Source: JAMXLO01 sp036265005
Lineage (GTDB): Bacteria; Pseudomonadota; Alphaproteobacteria; Acetobacterales; Acetobacteraceae
Direction: 5' to 3'
Length of the DNA stretch: 64,000 nt
NCBI GenBank assembly: GCA_036265005.1
Contig: DATAPW010000359.1
Location: 1-64,000, forward strand
Notes under the pieces: model-generated
Told to the model about the DNA's origin: nothing
What the model saw: only the letters and a program-made list of their open reading frames with translations
Databases searched by the model: none
Made by a program: the position numbers and the translations under genes
Shown here: positions 34,929 to 43,161 of the stretch, one piece after another
Layout: each line of letters starts with the position of its first letter
Numbering within the stretch: position 1 is the stretch's first letter

Positions 34929-36530
34929 TCAATGAGCGTCCGATGACGGCGCCGCCGGCGCTGCCATCTTGCGCATCAGCGGCACCATCAACGTCGCAAC
35001 GACGAAGCACAACGCGATCACCATGAACGCATCGGCAAAGGTCTGCGTCTGCGCCTCCCGCAGGGTCAGTGACCACAGCAGCTTCACCGCCGCGGCGTGG
35101 CCATGCACCGCATCGCCGCCGCGCGCCACCGTCTCCGCCGTCGCAACCCGTTCGACCAGTTGCACCGCCGCAGGATTGCTGCTGTTCAGATGCTCGGCCA
35201 GGCGAAGGAAGTGCAGGTTGGTCCGATCGTTCAGGATCGTGCCGCACGCGGCAATGCCGATGGCGCCGCCAAGATTGCGCATCAGGTTGAACAGGCCGGA
35301 TGCCAGCTTCAGCCGCTCCGGCGCGAGACCGCCGAGTGTCAGGGTCACGGTCGGGGCTACGGCGAACTGCTGCGAGAACCCGCGAAACGCCTGCGGCAAC
35401 AGCAATTCGCGCCAGCCCCAATCATGCGTGATCGGCGTGAAGTTCCACATGCTGACGGCAAAGCACGCCAGGCCGAACATCATCAGCCAGCGCAGGTCGA
35501 CGCGCCGCGCGAACAGCGTATAGACCGGGATGGCGCACACCTGGAACAGACCGGTCGAGAACACCGCCAGGCCGATCTCCAGTGCACTGAAGCCACGCAC
35601 GCGTCCGAGGAACAGCGGCGTCAGGTAAATCGTCGCGAAGATGCCGATGCCGGTGACAAACGAGAAGAAGCAGCCCAGCGCGAAATTGCGGCTCTTCAGC
35701 GCGCGCAGATCCACCACCGGCTGGCTGTAGGTCAGGCTGCGCCACAGGAACGCGATGCCCGCCACGCCCGAGATCCACGCCGTCAGCCGGATGGTGTCAT
35801 CGCCGAACCAGTCCCAGCGCGGCCCTTCCTCCAGCGTGTATTCCAGGCAGCCAAGGAACACCGCCATCAGCGCCATGCCGAGATAGTCCGCGCCACGCAG
35901 CAGCGACAGGTTCGGGCGGTCCACGCGAACCAGAATGGGCACCACCACGGCTACGAAGATGCCGGGCGCAAGATTGATGAAGAACAGCCAGTGCCAGGAA
36001 TAATTGTCGGTGATCCAGCCGCCGATGGTCGGCCCGAGCGTCGGCGCCAGCGAGGAGATGCAGCCGATCGTCGCCGCGGCAATCACCCGCTGCTGGCCGT
36101 TGAAGTAGATGAATGCAGTGGTGAACACGGTCGGTATCATCGATCCGCCGAGGAAGCCTTGCAGCGCCCGGAACACGATCATGCTCTCGATGTTCCAGGC
36201 CCAGCCGCAGAGCAGGCTGGTGAAAGTGAATCCGACCGCGGAGGCGCAGAACAGCCAGCGCGTGGACATGACGCGCGACAGCCAGCCGGACAGCGGGATC
36301 ACCACGATTTCGGCAATGAGGTAGCTGGTCTGCACCCAGGCCGTCTCGTCGGCGCCGGCAGACAGGCCGCCGCCGATATCGTTCAGCGACGCGGACACGA
36401 TCTGGATATCCAGCAGCGCGATGAAGAAGCCCACGCACATGGTGGCGAAGGCGAACACCTTCGCCGCCATCGGCAACTCGCCGGGCTGGGTCGTCGGACG
36501 GACCAGGATGTCCGCTGTCGTCGCGCTCAC
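34929..36530 (-). CDS. emrB: DHA2-family MFS efflux permease (EmrB-like)
   Basis: The 533-residue protein has about 14 hydrophobic segments typical of drug:H+ antiporter family 2, with LDIQIVSASLNDIGGGLSAG and ETAWVQTSYLIAEIVVIPLS near the N terminus and GFLGGSMIPTVFTTAFIYF (motif C region). With the HlyD-type adaptor it would span the envelope and export hydrophobic toxins. The GTG start overlaps the adaptor stop (GTGA), so expression is coupled. Paired TolC is not in the window. Confidence 0.92.
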   Translation of the reverse strand: MSATTADILVRPTTQPGELPMAAKVFAFATMCVGFFIALLDIQIVSASLNDIGGGLSAGADETAWVQTSYLIAEIVVIPLSGWLSRVMSTRWLFCASAVGFTFTSLLCGWAWNIESMIVFRALQGFLGGSMIPTVFTTAFIYFNGQQRVIAAATIGCISSLAPTLGPTIGGWITDNYSWHWLFFINLAPGIFVAVVVPILVRVDRPNLSLLRGADYLGMALMAVFLGCLEYTLEEGPRWDWFGDDTIRLTAWISGVAGIAFLWRSLTYSQPVVDLRALKSRNFALGCFFSFVTGIGIFATIYLTPLFLGRVRGFSALEIGLAVFSTGLFQVCAIPVYTLFARRVDLRWLMMFGLACFAVSMWNFTPITHDWGWRELLLPQAFRGFSQQFAVAPTVTLTLGGLAPERLKLASGLFNLMRNLGGAIGIAACGTILNDRTNLHFLRLAEHLNSSNPAAVQLVERVATAETVARGGDAVHGHAAAVKLLWSLTLREAQTQTFADAFMVIALCFVVATLMVPLMRKMAAPAAPSSDAH

Positions 36531-37657
36531 TGCACGGCGCCCGCGTCAGGGCGTTCATCGACTGCGGCGGTAACCGACAGTCCCGGCCGCAGCCGTCCGA
36601 GCGTCGCCGCATTGTCGTCCAGCAGCACCCGCACCGGCACGCGCTGCACGATCTTGGTGAAATTCCCGGTGGCGTTCTCCGGCGGCAGCACGCTGAACAC
36701 GGCGCCGGTCGCTGGCGCGAGGCTCGCGATATGGCCGTGGAACGCCTCGCCCGGCAGGACGTCGGCTGCAATCGTCACCGGCAATCCCGGATGCATGCGC
36801 GCGAGCTGGTTCTCCTTGAAGTTGGCATCCACCCAGAGCCCGTGCGCCGGTACCAGCGCAATGAGCTGCGCCCCGATCGTGGCGTAGGCGCCATTCCGCG
36901 CACTGCGGTTGCCGATGACGCCGTCGATCGGCGCCCGCAGTTCGGTGTAGCCGAGGTTGAGCTGGGCAGCGTCGCGATCGGCAATGGCGCCGGCAAGCCC
37001 GGCCGATGTCTGCTGCTTCTGGGTCTCGATCACATCGAGCTGGCGCTGCGCCGCTTCCAATGCGGCACGGGACTTTTGGTCGGCGGCGAGCGCCTTCTGG
37101 TAATCGGCATCCGCCTGCTGGAAACGCTGCGCCGAGGCGAACTGGTCACGCGCCAGCGCGCGATAGCGATCGACGTCGTACTTGCTGCGCGCGATGTCCG
37201 CCGCGGTGGCGACCAGTTCGGCCTTTGCCTCGGCGATAACCGCTTCCTGCAGGCGAAGGTTCGCCTCGAGGTTGGCGAGCGTCGCCTGCTGTCCGGCAAC
37301 CGCGGCCTGTGCCTTCGCCAGCGCGGCCCGGTAGTCGCGATCGTCCAGCTTCACCAGCAGGTCGCCGGCATGGACCGACTGGTTATCGGTGACCGCGACG
37401 TCGGCGATGATGCCGGCGACTTTCGGCGCGATCACCGTGACATCGCCGCCGACATAGGCGTCGTCGGTGCTTTCGATGAAGCGCCCGACGGTCCACCATT
37501 GATGCCCGTACCAGGCCGCGCCGATGCCGACCAGCAGCGCCGCGCCGGCCAGCCCGAGCTGGCGGCGCGATACGCGCCGTGTCCGGCCCCGCGGACGCAC
37601 GGCGACCTCGCGTTGCAATGCCGGGGCTGCAGCACGATCCGCCACCTGGACGCTCAT
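36527..37657 (-). CDS. emrA: HlyD-family membrane fusion protein (EmrA-like)
   Basis: The 376-residue protein has one N-terminal membrane helix (LGLAGAALLVGIGAAWYGHQ) and then STDDAYVGGDVTVIAPKVAG, the lipoyl-like barrel signature of EmrA. A coiled-coil hairpin follows (residues about 110-210, for example LAKAQAAVAGQQATLANLEA), then LNLGYTELRAPIDGVIGNRS. It links the permease to the outer membrane channel. Its ATG overlaps the regulator stop (ATGA). The order regulator-adaptor-permease is the usual one for a self-regulated efflux operon. Confidence 0.92.
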   Translation of the reverse strand: MSVQVADRAAAPALQREVAVRPRGRTRRVSRRQLGLAGAALLVGIGAAWYGHQWWTVGRFIESTDDAYVGGDVTVIAPKVAGIIADVAVTDNQSVHAGDLLVKLDDRDYRAALAKAQAAVAGQQATLANLEANLRLQEAVIAEAKAELVATAADIARSKYDVDRYRALARDQFASAQRFQQADADYQKALAADQKSRAALEAAQRQLDVIETQKQQTSAGLAGAIADRDAAQLNLGYTELRAPIDGVIGNRSARNGAYATIGAQLIALVPAHGLWVDANFKENQLARMHPGLPVTIAADVLPGEAFHGHIASLAPATGAVFSVLPPENATGNFTKIVQRVPVRVLLDDNAATLGRLRPGLSVTAAVDERPDAGAVQ

Positions 37658-38157
37658 GCCGCGCTCCTGTGTTCTGCCCCGGCCGCGGCAAAGCGGCGGC
37701 GCGTGCGCTCATCGGCAGCCGGCCCGGGTGCGGAGCGGAACGCGGGCTCGCGCATCAGCCGACCGCTGTGGCGGTCGATCAGCACCGGGTCCGCCGGCTC
37801 GCCTGTCTCGGCATCGACCACCACGACGCTTGCCCCTTCGGGCGCGAAATGCCGGTTGCCCCACGCCAGCAGCGACCACAACACCGGCCGGAAATCGCGG
37901 CCGCGCTCGGTCAGCACATACTCGTGGCGCGGCGGCCGTTCACAGTAGGCGCGGCGCTCGAGCAACCCGCCCTCGACCAGCGCATTCAGCCGGCGCGCCA
38001 GGATGTTCGGCGCGATGTCGAGGCTCTTCTGGAACTGGTCGAAGCGCGTCAGCCCCTGGAAGGCGTCGCGCAGGATAAGGATGCTCCACCACTCGCCGAC
38101 CCGCTCGAGGCTGCGGGCGATTGAACACTGCATAAACCCGAAGTGTGTGCGCTGCAT
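37654..38157 (-). CDS. HxlR-family winged-helix transcriptional regulator
   Basis: The 167-residue protein shows the HxlR core: CSIARSLERVGEWWSILILR, FDQFQKSLDIAPNILARRLN (recognition helix) and GLLERRAYCERPPRHEYVLT, with a C-terminal extension of about 55 residues. HxlR regulators often sense electrophiles or aldehydes by a cysteine near the N terminus; Cys11 fits. It heads the emrAB operon and overlaps emrA (ATGA), so autoregulation is likely. A matching palindrome lies upstream at 38176-38190. Confidence 0.9.
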   Translation of the reverse strand: MQRTHFGFMQCSIARSLERVGEWWSILILRDAFQGLTRFDQFQKSLDIAPNILARRLNALVEGGLLERRAYCERPPRHEYVLTERGRDFRPVLWSLLAWGNRHFAPEGASVVVVDAETGEPADPVLIDRHSGRLMREPAFRSAPGPAADERTRRRFAAAGAEHRSAA

Positions 38158-38175
38158 AGGAGCCTCCGGCTGCGA

Positions 38176-38223
38176 CTTGCATCATGCAAGCCGCATATAA
38201 CCGAGTTCCTATCACCATGCAAG
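38176..38223 (-). promoter_or_regulatory. Promoter and operator of the hxlR-emrAB operon
   Basis: On the minus strand TTGCAT (38222-38217) is a candidate -35 element and TATATG (38199-38194) the -10, with a 17-base spacer. CTTGCATCATGCAAG at 38176-38190 is a perfect palindrome of two 7-base arms with one centre base, lying just after the -10. A third ATGCAAG half-site at 38217-38223 overlaps the -35, 33 bases away. This layout fits a repressor that covers both promoter elements; the family upstream of which it stands is autoregulated. Confidence 0.65.
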
Positions 38224-38290
38224 TTACTAAATTATCCTCGACCTCATCACGGCAGCGTGACCGCAGGGCGCCGCATTCAGCCCGCCATCG

Positions 38291-39199
38291 TCACACCTCG
38301 ACCGTCCCCTGCATGACCGGAACGCATCCCCCGGCCACCGTGGCCAGCACCGCGCCTTCTGCCGTCTTGCTCGCGCCGGCAACCAACTGGCTGGGGCGTC
38401 CCATCTCCACCCCCTGCTCGATGGCGTAATGCAGATCGACATTCTCGCCCGGCGCCAGCGATGTCAGCAGCGCGGCCAAAGCGGCGTTGGCGCTGCCGGT
38501 CGCCGGGTCCTCCAGCGTGCCGCCGAGCGGTGCGAACATGCGGGCACGCAGGCGCCTCTCGTCGCCATCGATCCATGCATAGAGGTGCAGCGCCAGGCGT
38601 TCCGGACCGACCGGATACTTGGCCGCGGCGGCGCGGAACGCTGCAAGGTCCGGTTCGGCGCGCGACAGCGCCGCCACGCTCGCCACCTCGGCGATCACAA
38701 ACGGGATGCCCACCGAAGCCACCAGCGGCGTATGTGCATTGGTCGCGATATCCTCCGGCTGCAGGCTCGCGCACGATGCCACCACCGCCTCGGGAATGCC
38801 GATGTCGATCGACAGCGCCCGCGGCGCCGAAATGCGCGCACCGTTGATCGCGCCGGCCGCATCGCGCAGCAGGTGCACGCGCACCAGGCCGGCGATCTCT
38901 TCGAACACCAGGTGCTCGGGTGGATGGTCCATCCGTCGCGCCAGCACATAGCCGGTGCCGACATTCGGATGCCCGGCAAACGGCAGCTCGCCCTGCCGCG
39001 TGAAAATCCGCACGCGCGCGTGGTTCTGCGGATTGTCCGGCGGCAGAACGAACGTCGTCTCCGACAGGTTGAACTCCGCAGCGAGCGCCTGCATCTGCGC
39101 ATCGCTCAGCCCGCGTGCATCGGGAAACACCGCGAGCGGATTGCCGCCGAAGCGGCGTTCGGTGAAGACGTCAACCGTGACAAACTCATAGGCGGGCAT
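38291..39199 (-). CDS. PhzF-family isomerase / epimerase-like protein
   Basis: The 302-residue protein begins YEFVTVDVFTERRFGGNPLA and has LAAEFNLSETTFVLPP, where the Glu of SETTF is the catalytic residue of PhzF. RIFTRQGELPFAGHPNVGTG and EDPATGSANAALAALLTSLA are the further hallmarks. The fold is a diaminopimelate epimerase-like barrel; PhzF itself isomerises a phenazine precursor, but most homologues have unknown substrates. GGAGG lies five bases before the ATG. It is a single gene, divergent from the second GT41 gene with 87 bases between. Confidence 0.9.
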   Translation of the reverse strand: MPAYEFVTVDVFTERRFGGNPLAVFPDARGLSDAQMQALAAEFNLSETTFVLPPDNPQNHARVRIFTRQGELPFAGHPNVGTGYVLARRMDHPPEHLVFEEIAGLVRVHLLRDAAGAINGARISAPRALSIDIGIPEAVVASCASLQPEDIATNAHTPLVASVGIPFVIAEVASVAALSRAEPDLAAFRAAAAKYPVGPERLALHLYAWIDGDERRLRARMFAPLGGTLEDPATGSANAALAALLTSLAPGENVDLHYAIEQGVEMGRPSQLVAGASKTAEGAVLATVAGGCVPVMQGTVEV

Positions 39200-39286
39200 G
39201 GCGACCTCCGTCGGTGACGCCCTTCCCTAGCGCAATACCTGCTGCGGGGCACGCGCTATGCTGCCACCGGACGGTATGGAGGACCC

Positions 39287-40747
39287 ATGTCCAACGCTTG
39301 CCTCAGTCCGGCAGCAGCGGCCTGGCACGATCGCGGCCGCCGCCACCTGGAGCACTGGGAATACGGCGCGGCGGTCACGGCGCTGCGACAGGCCGCAACA
39401 CACGCGCCGGATCCGGGCCGGTTGGACCACGATCTCGGCGAAGCGCTATTTCAACTCGGCCACGTCGATGCTGCCGTTGCGGCGTTCCACCGCGCCGCCG
39501 GCGCCGGCGACGCAGCTTTGCGCGAGGCGGCCTTGCGCAACATTGCCATCATCATCCCTGGCGCACCGCAGGCCGACCACCAGGCGGTACTGGCCGCGCG
39601 CCGCGCCTGGGCACCGAAGTCAGTCGCGCCGCGTCGACGCCCATTGCGCCACGGCGACAAGCTGCGCGTGGGATATGTCTCGGCATTCTTTGGATCGCGC
39701 AACTGGATGAAGCCGGTATGGGGCCTGATCAACCACCATGACCGTGCGCGGTTCGAAGTGCACATGTTCTCGGACCGCACCGACCCGAGCGCTGACAGCG
39801 GCTATCACGACATGGCCACCGATGTGATTCACACAGTCGGCGGCGTCGGCAACGAGCGGCTTGCCGAAATTATCGCTTCCATCGGCATCGACATACTGGT
39901 GGACCTCAACGGCTATAGTTTCCCCGATCGGCTCGGCCTGTTCGCGTTGCGTCCGGCGCCAGTCGCCGTCGGCTGGTTCAACATGTTTGCGACGACAGGA
40001 TTGGCTGCATTCGATTGGCTGGTTGGCGACGACAGCGTGATACGGACAGACGAGGAACCGCATTACGTCGAACGCATCCATCGCCTGCCGGATAGCTATC
40101 TGGCTTTCGAGGTGTTGTATCCCGTGCCGTCGATCGCGCCGCCGCCGTCGCTGCGGGCCGGATGCATCACGTTCGGCTGCCTGGGATCGCAGCACAAGCT
40201 GACGGACCCGGTGCTCGCAGCGTGGGGCGAGATCCTGCGCGCGGCGCCGACGGCGCGCCTGTTCATCAAGAACGCCACGCTGGAAGACGCGTCGAGCCGC
40301 GGCGACCTGCTGGCGCGCCTGGCTCGCGAAGGCATCGATGCCGAACGCATTTCGCTGGAAGGCCGCGCTGAACACTTCGCGTTTTTGCAGGCCTATGATC
40401 GCGTCGATATCGCGCTCGACACGTTCCCCTACAACGGCGGGACGACAACGACGGAGGCGCTGTGGCAGGGCGTTCCGGTCCTGGCATTCGACGGCGACCG
40501 CTGGGCGTCGCGGACCAGCCGCTCGATACTCCGTGCGGCGCGGCTTGCGGACTGGGTCATGCCGGGCGCTGCGCAGTACGTGCACCGCGCGATCGCCCTT
40601 GCCGGCGATCCGCAAACACCCATGCGACTTGCCGCGCTGCGTGCCGCTATGCGCGATCGGCTGCGCACCACGCCGGCGTGCGACACGGCGGCACTATGCC
40701 GGTCGATGGAAAATTTCTATCAACACATAGCCACGGCGACGGCGTAG
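39287..40747 (+). CDS. Single-module TPR / GT41 (OGT/SPINDLY-like) glycosyltransferase
   Basis: The 486-residue protein has one or two TPR-like pairs at the N terminus (about residues 15-80) and a GT41 catalytic region: LRVGYVSAFFGSRNWMKPVW near residue 125, IDILVDLNGYSFPDRLGLF, and DIALDTFPYNGGTTTTEALW. Unlike the giant enzyme near the window start, it keeps the lysines of GSQHKLTDPV and RLFIKN expected in the donor site, while the catalytic-loop His of DFxxH is replaced (FGSRNW). GGAGGA stands before the ATG. It is isolated, so its substrate protein is unknown. Confidence 0.85.
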   Translation: MSNACLSPAAAAWHDRGRRHLEHWEYGAAVTALRQAATHAPDPGRLDHDLGEALFQLGHVDAAVAAFHRAAGAGDAALREAALRNIAIIIPGAPQADHQAVLAARRAWAPKSVAPRRRPLRHGDKLRVGYVSAFFGSRNWMKPVWGLINHHDRARFEVHMFSDRTDPSADSGYHDMATDVIHTVGGVGNERLAEIIASIGIDILVDLNGYSFPDRLGLFALRPAPVAVGWFNMFATTGLAAFDWLVGDDSVIRTDEEPHYVERIHRLPDSYLAFEVLYPVPSIAPPPSLRAGCITFGCLGSQHKLTDPVLAAWGEILRAAPTARLFIKNATLEDASSRGDLLARLAREGIDAERISLEGRAEHFAFLQAYDRVDIALDTFPYNGGTTTTEALWQGVPVLAFDGDRWASRTSRSILRAARLADWVMPGAAQYVHRAIALAGDPQTPMRLAALRAAMRDRLRTTPACDTAALCRSMENFYQHIATATA

Positions 40748-40768
40748 CCGCCGGCGTCCGGCCTCATA

Positions 40769-40935
40769 CCAACGCCCGTTGAGAGCGACACATCGTTCCC
40801 ACTGCCATGGCGGAGTGCGTCCTGGCCATCCACGTCTTCCTCATATGCGTCGTCTTCCCAAATATGCGTCGGCGAAAAGAATTGGGTGGCCGGGCCAAGC
40901 CCGCCCATGACAGTGGGCGCGACGCATAGGTCATC
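40769..40935. repeat. Intergenic palindromic repeat, copy 4 (long form)
   Basis: This copy fills most of the gap after the second GT41 gene. It begins CCAACGCCCGTTGAGAGCGA and ends GCGACGCATAGGTCATCA, as in copy 2. The outer arms are CCCACTGCCATGGCGG and CCGCCCATGACAGTGGG, with several mismatches. The internal segment has an extra direct repeat, ATATGCGTC, at two places (near 40843 and 40862). Confidence 0.7.
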
Positions 40936-40952
40936 AGCAATGAGGCTGGGTC

Positions 40953-41318
40953 TCACTCCTCCTCATCGTCCGCATCGATGCGCCGCGGATCGAGCGCACG
41001 CCAGTCACGATCCTCCGACCCCGCCGGATTGTCGACGAAATCCCCCAGTTCGGTGGCGCTGCGCCAACCGGACTCGCCGGCATCGATCACCTCGGCATCC
41101 TCGCCGAACGCAAACCAGGATTCCAATACCTGCTTCGTGGTGGCACCCGGCACGCGGCATCGCTCTACCGAATCGCGCACATAGCGGCGGGCAAAGGCGT
41201 TGGCCTGCATGAGGGTCTCGAAACCGCCGACCTCCTCGACGACGTTGTCCTGCGCGCCGCCCGAAAGGTCGAGGATACGCACGCGCCAGCCACCGTCCGG
41301 GGCAAACAGATCGCTCAT
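40953..41318 (-). CDS. Small acidic protein of unknown function
   Basis: The 121-residue protein has WRVRILDLSGGAQDNVVEEV, then FETLMQANAFARRYVRDSVE, and an acidic tail (ends DDEEE). It has no signal or membrane helix and is probably cytoplasmic. It is not recognised; composition and codon use fit the neighbourhood. Its ribosome site is weak. It sits alone between a palindromic repeat and a sugar ABC operon. Confidence 0.65.
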   Translation of the reverse strand: MSDLFAPDGGWRVRILDLSGGAQDNVVEEVGGFETLMQANAFARRYVRDSVERCRVPGATTKQVLESWFAFGEDAEVIDAGESGWRSATELGDFVDNPAGSEDRDWRALDPRRIDADDEEE

Positions 41319-41377
41319 GCCGGCAAACTAGGCACGCGGTCGCGCGGAATCAATCCGCCCCTGTCAGAGCCCCGACA

Positions 41378-42226
41378 TCAAGCCTTCACGGATCCCGAGG
41401 TCAGTCCCGCGACGTAATGCTCGACGAAGAACGAATAGATGATGGCGACCGGGATCGAACCCAGCAGCGCCGCAGCCATGAGCTGGCCCCAGTAGAACAC
41501 GTCGCCCTTCACCAGTTCGGCGATCGCACCGACCGGCACCGTGCGAACGTCGGTCTGGGTGAGGAAGATCAACGCATACAGGAACTCGTTCTGCGCCAGG
41601 GTAAAGGCGAAGATGCCGGCCGAGATGAACCCCGGCGTGCACAGCGGCAGGAAGATCCGGAACATGGTCTGCAGCCGCGTCGCGCCATCGATTCGCGCAG
41701 CGTCTTCGAGTTCGTGCGGCACCGTGCGGAAATAACCCATCAGCAGCCAGGCGCAGAACGGGATCAACAGCGTCGGGTAGGTCAGGATGACTGAAGTCAG
41801 CGTGTCGCCGAGATGCAGCCTGTTGATGATGTCGGCGAGCGGAATGAACAGCAGCGGCTGCGGCACCAGGTAGGTTGCCGCCACGGCGAATGAGATCAAT
41901 GCGGCGCCCGCGAACCGCATCCGGGCCAGCGGATAGGCCAGCATGACGCCGAACACCAGCGAGATCGCCGTGGAGACAGTGGCGACCAGCATCGTGTTGT
42001 AGGTCCACACCAGGAAGTTGGTCTCGGTCAGCAGGTCCACATAATGCTTGAGCGTCGGGTGGTAGACGATCAGCGGCATGATCTTGCGGTTGTACAGTTC
42101 CTGGTTGGGCTTCAGCGACGTCACCGCCATCCAGTAGAACGGGAACAGCGTGAACAGCATGAAGAAGCCCAGGGGCAGCCACAGCTTGACCGCACGAACC
42201 ATCCAGCCCTTGCGTTCGACCATCAT
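41378..42226 (-). CDS. Carbohydrate ABC transporter permease, CUT1 type (MalG-like)
   Basis: The 282-residue protein has six hydrophobic segments and the EAA loop ELEDAARIDGATRLQTMFRI, which contacts the ATPase. FYWMAVTSLKPNQELY is typical of MalG-like permeases. Its ATG overlaps the TGA of the other permease gene (ATGA). It would import a sugar, polyol or glycerol phosphate-like compound with the binding protein upstream. The operon ends here with no ATPase gene after it. Confidence 0.9.
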   Translation of the reverse strand: MMVERKGWMVRAVKLWLPLGFFMLFTLFPFYWMAVTSLKPNQELYNRKIMPLIVYHPTLKHYVDLLTETNFLVWTYNTMLVATVSTAISLVFGVMLAYPLARMRFAGAALISFAVAATYLVPQPLLFIPLADIINRLHLGDTLTSVILTYPTLLIPFCAWLLMGYFRTVPHELEDAARIDGATRLQTMFRIFLPLCTPGFISAGIFAFTLAQNEFLYALIFLTQTDVRTVPVGAIAELVKGDVFYWGQLMAAALLGSIPVAIIYSFFVEHYVAGLTSGSVKA

Positions 42227-43161
42227 GTCTTCGCCGGCCGCATGTAGACCGACATGGCGATGATGATCAGTGCCAGCGGAGGCAGCATCGCGAGCGCAAT
42301 GGATGCTCCCATGCCAAGCTGTCCGCCGCCCATCGCCACGTCGAACGCGTAGGTGGCGAACAGATGCGTGGCATTCGCCGGACCGCCGCGCGTCAGCACG
42401 TAGACCAATTGGAAGTCGGCGAAGGTGAAGATCACCGAGAACATCGTCACGATGAAGATCACCGGCTTGAGCAGCGGCAGCGTGACATAGCGAAAGCGGG
42501 AGAGCGCGCTGGCGCCGTCAATCGTCGCGGCCTCGTAGAGTTCCGGCGAAATCGTCTGCAGGCCGGCGAGCAGGGTGATGGCGTAGAACGGCAGGCCGCG
42601 CCAGGTATTCACCACGATCAGCGATGCCATCGCCCAATAGCGGTTGCCCAGCCAGGAGGGGCCGGGATTGGCAAGGCCGGTATTGATCAGGAACCAGTTG
42701 ATCACGCTGAACGCCGGATCGAGGATCCACATCCACGAGATCGTGCTGAGCACGGTCGGCACGATGAACGGCAACAGCATCAGCGCCCGGGTCAGGTTCT
42801 TGAATTTGAAATCCTGGTTCATCACCAGCGCCAGCCCGAGGCCGCCCAACATCTTCAGCAATGTCGCGGCAATCGTGTAGACAAACGTGTTCTGTACCAC
42901 CTGCCAGAACACCGGGTCGTGCCAGTCGGCGACGAAATTTGCCAGGCCGACGAAGACGCCTGGCTTGGCGACCGGGCGATTCTCCAGCGACAGCCAGATA
43001 CCGTAGAAGAACGGATAGCCGACCAGCGCACACAGGAACAGCACCGGCGGCGTCACCATCAGCCAGCTGAAGACGCCCTCGCGCTCGGTCCAGCGACGGA
43101 AACTGGGCGCCGGCCGGACGCGAACCGCCGCCGTACCGATGGCCTGGCTATGCGCCGACAT
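42223..43161 (-). CDS. Sugar ABC transporter permease, CUT1 type (MalF/UgpA-like)
   Basis: The 312-residue protein has about six helices, LMVTPPVLFLCALVGYPFFY at the start and the EAA loop ELYEAATIDGASALSRFRYV. It forms a heterodimer with the MalG-like partner. Its start overlaps the stop of the binding-protein gene by one base (TGATG). The three genes in order are binding protein, MalF-like, MalG-like. Confidence 0.9.
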   Translation of the reverse strand: MSAHSQAIGTAAVRVRPAPSFRRWTEREGVFSWLMVTPPVLFLCALVGYPFFYGIWLSLENRPVAKPGVFVGLANFVADWHDPVFWQVVQNTFVYTIAATLLKMLGGLGLALVMNQDFKFKNLTRALMLLPFIVPTVLSTISWMWILDPAFSVINWFLINTGLANPGPSWLGNRYWAMASLIVVNTWRGLPFYAITLLAGLQTISPELYEAATIDGASALSRFRYVTLPLLKPVIFIVTMFSVIFTFADFQLVYVLTRGGPANATHLFATYAFDVAMGGGQLGMGASIALAMLPPLALIIIAMSVYMRPAKT

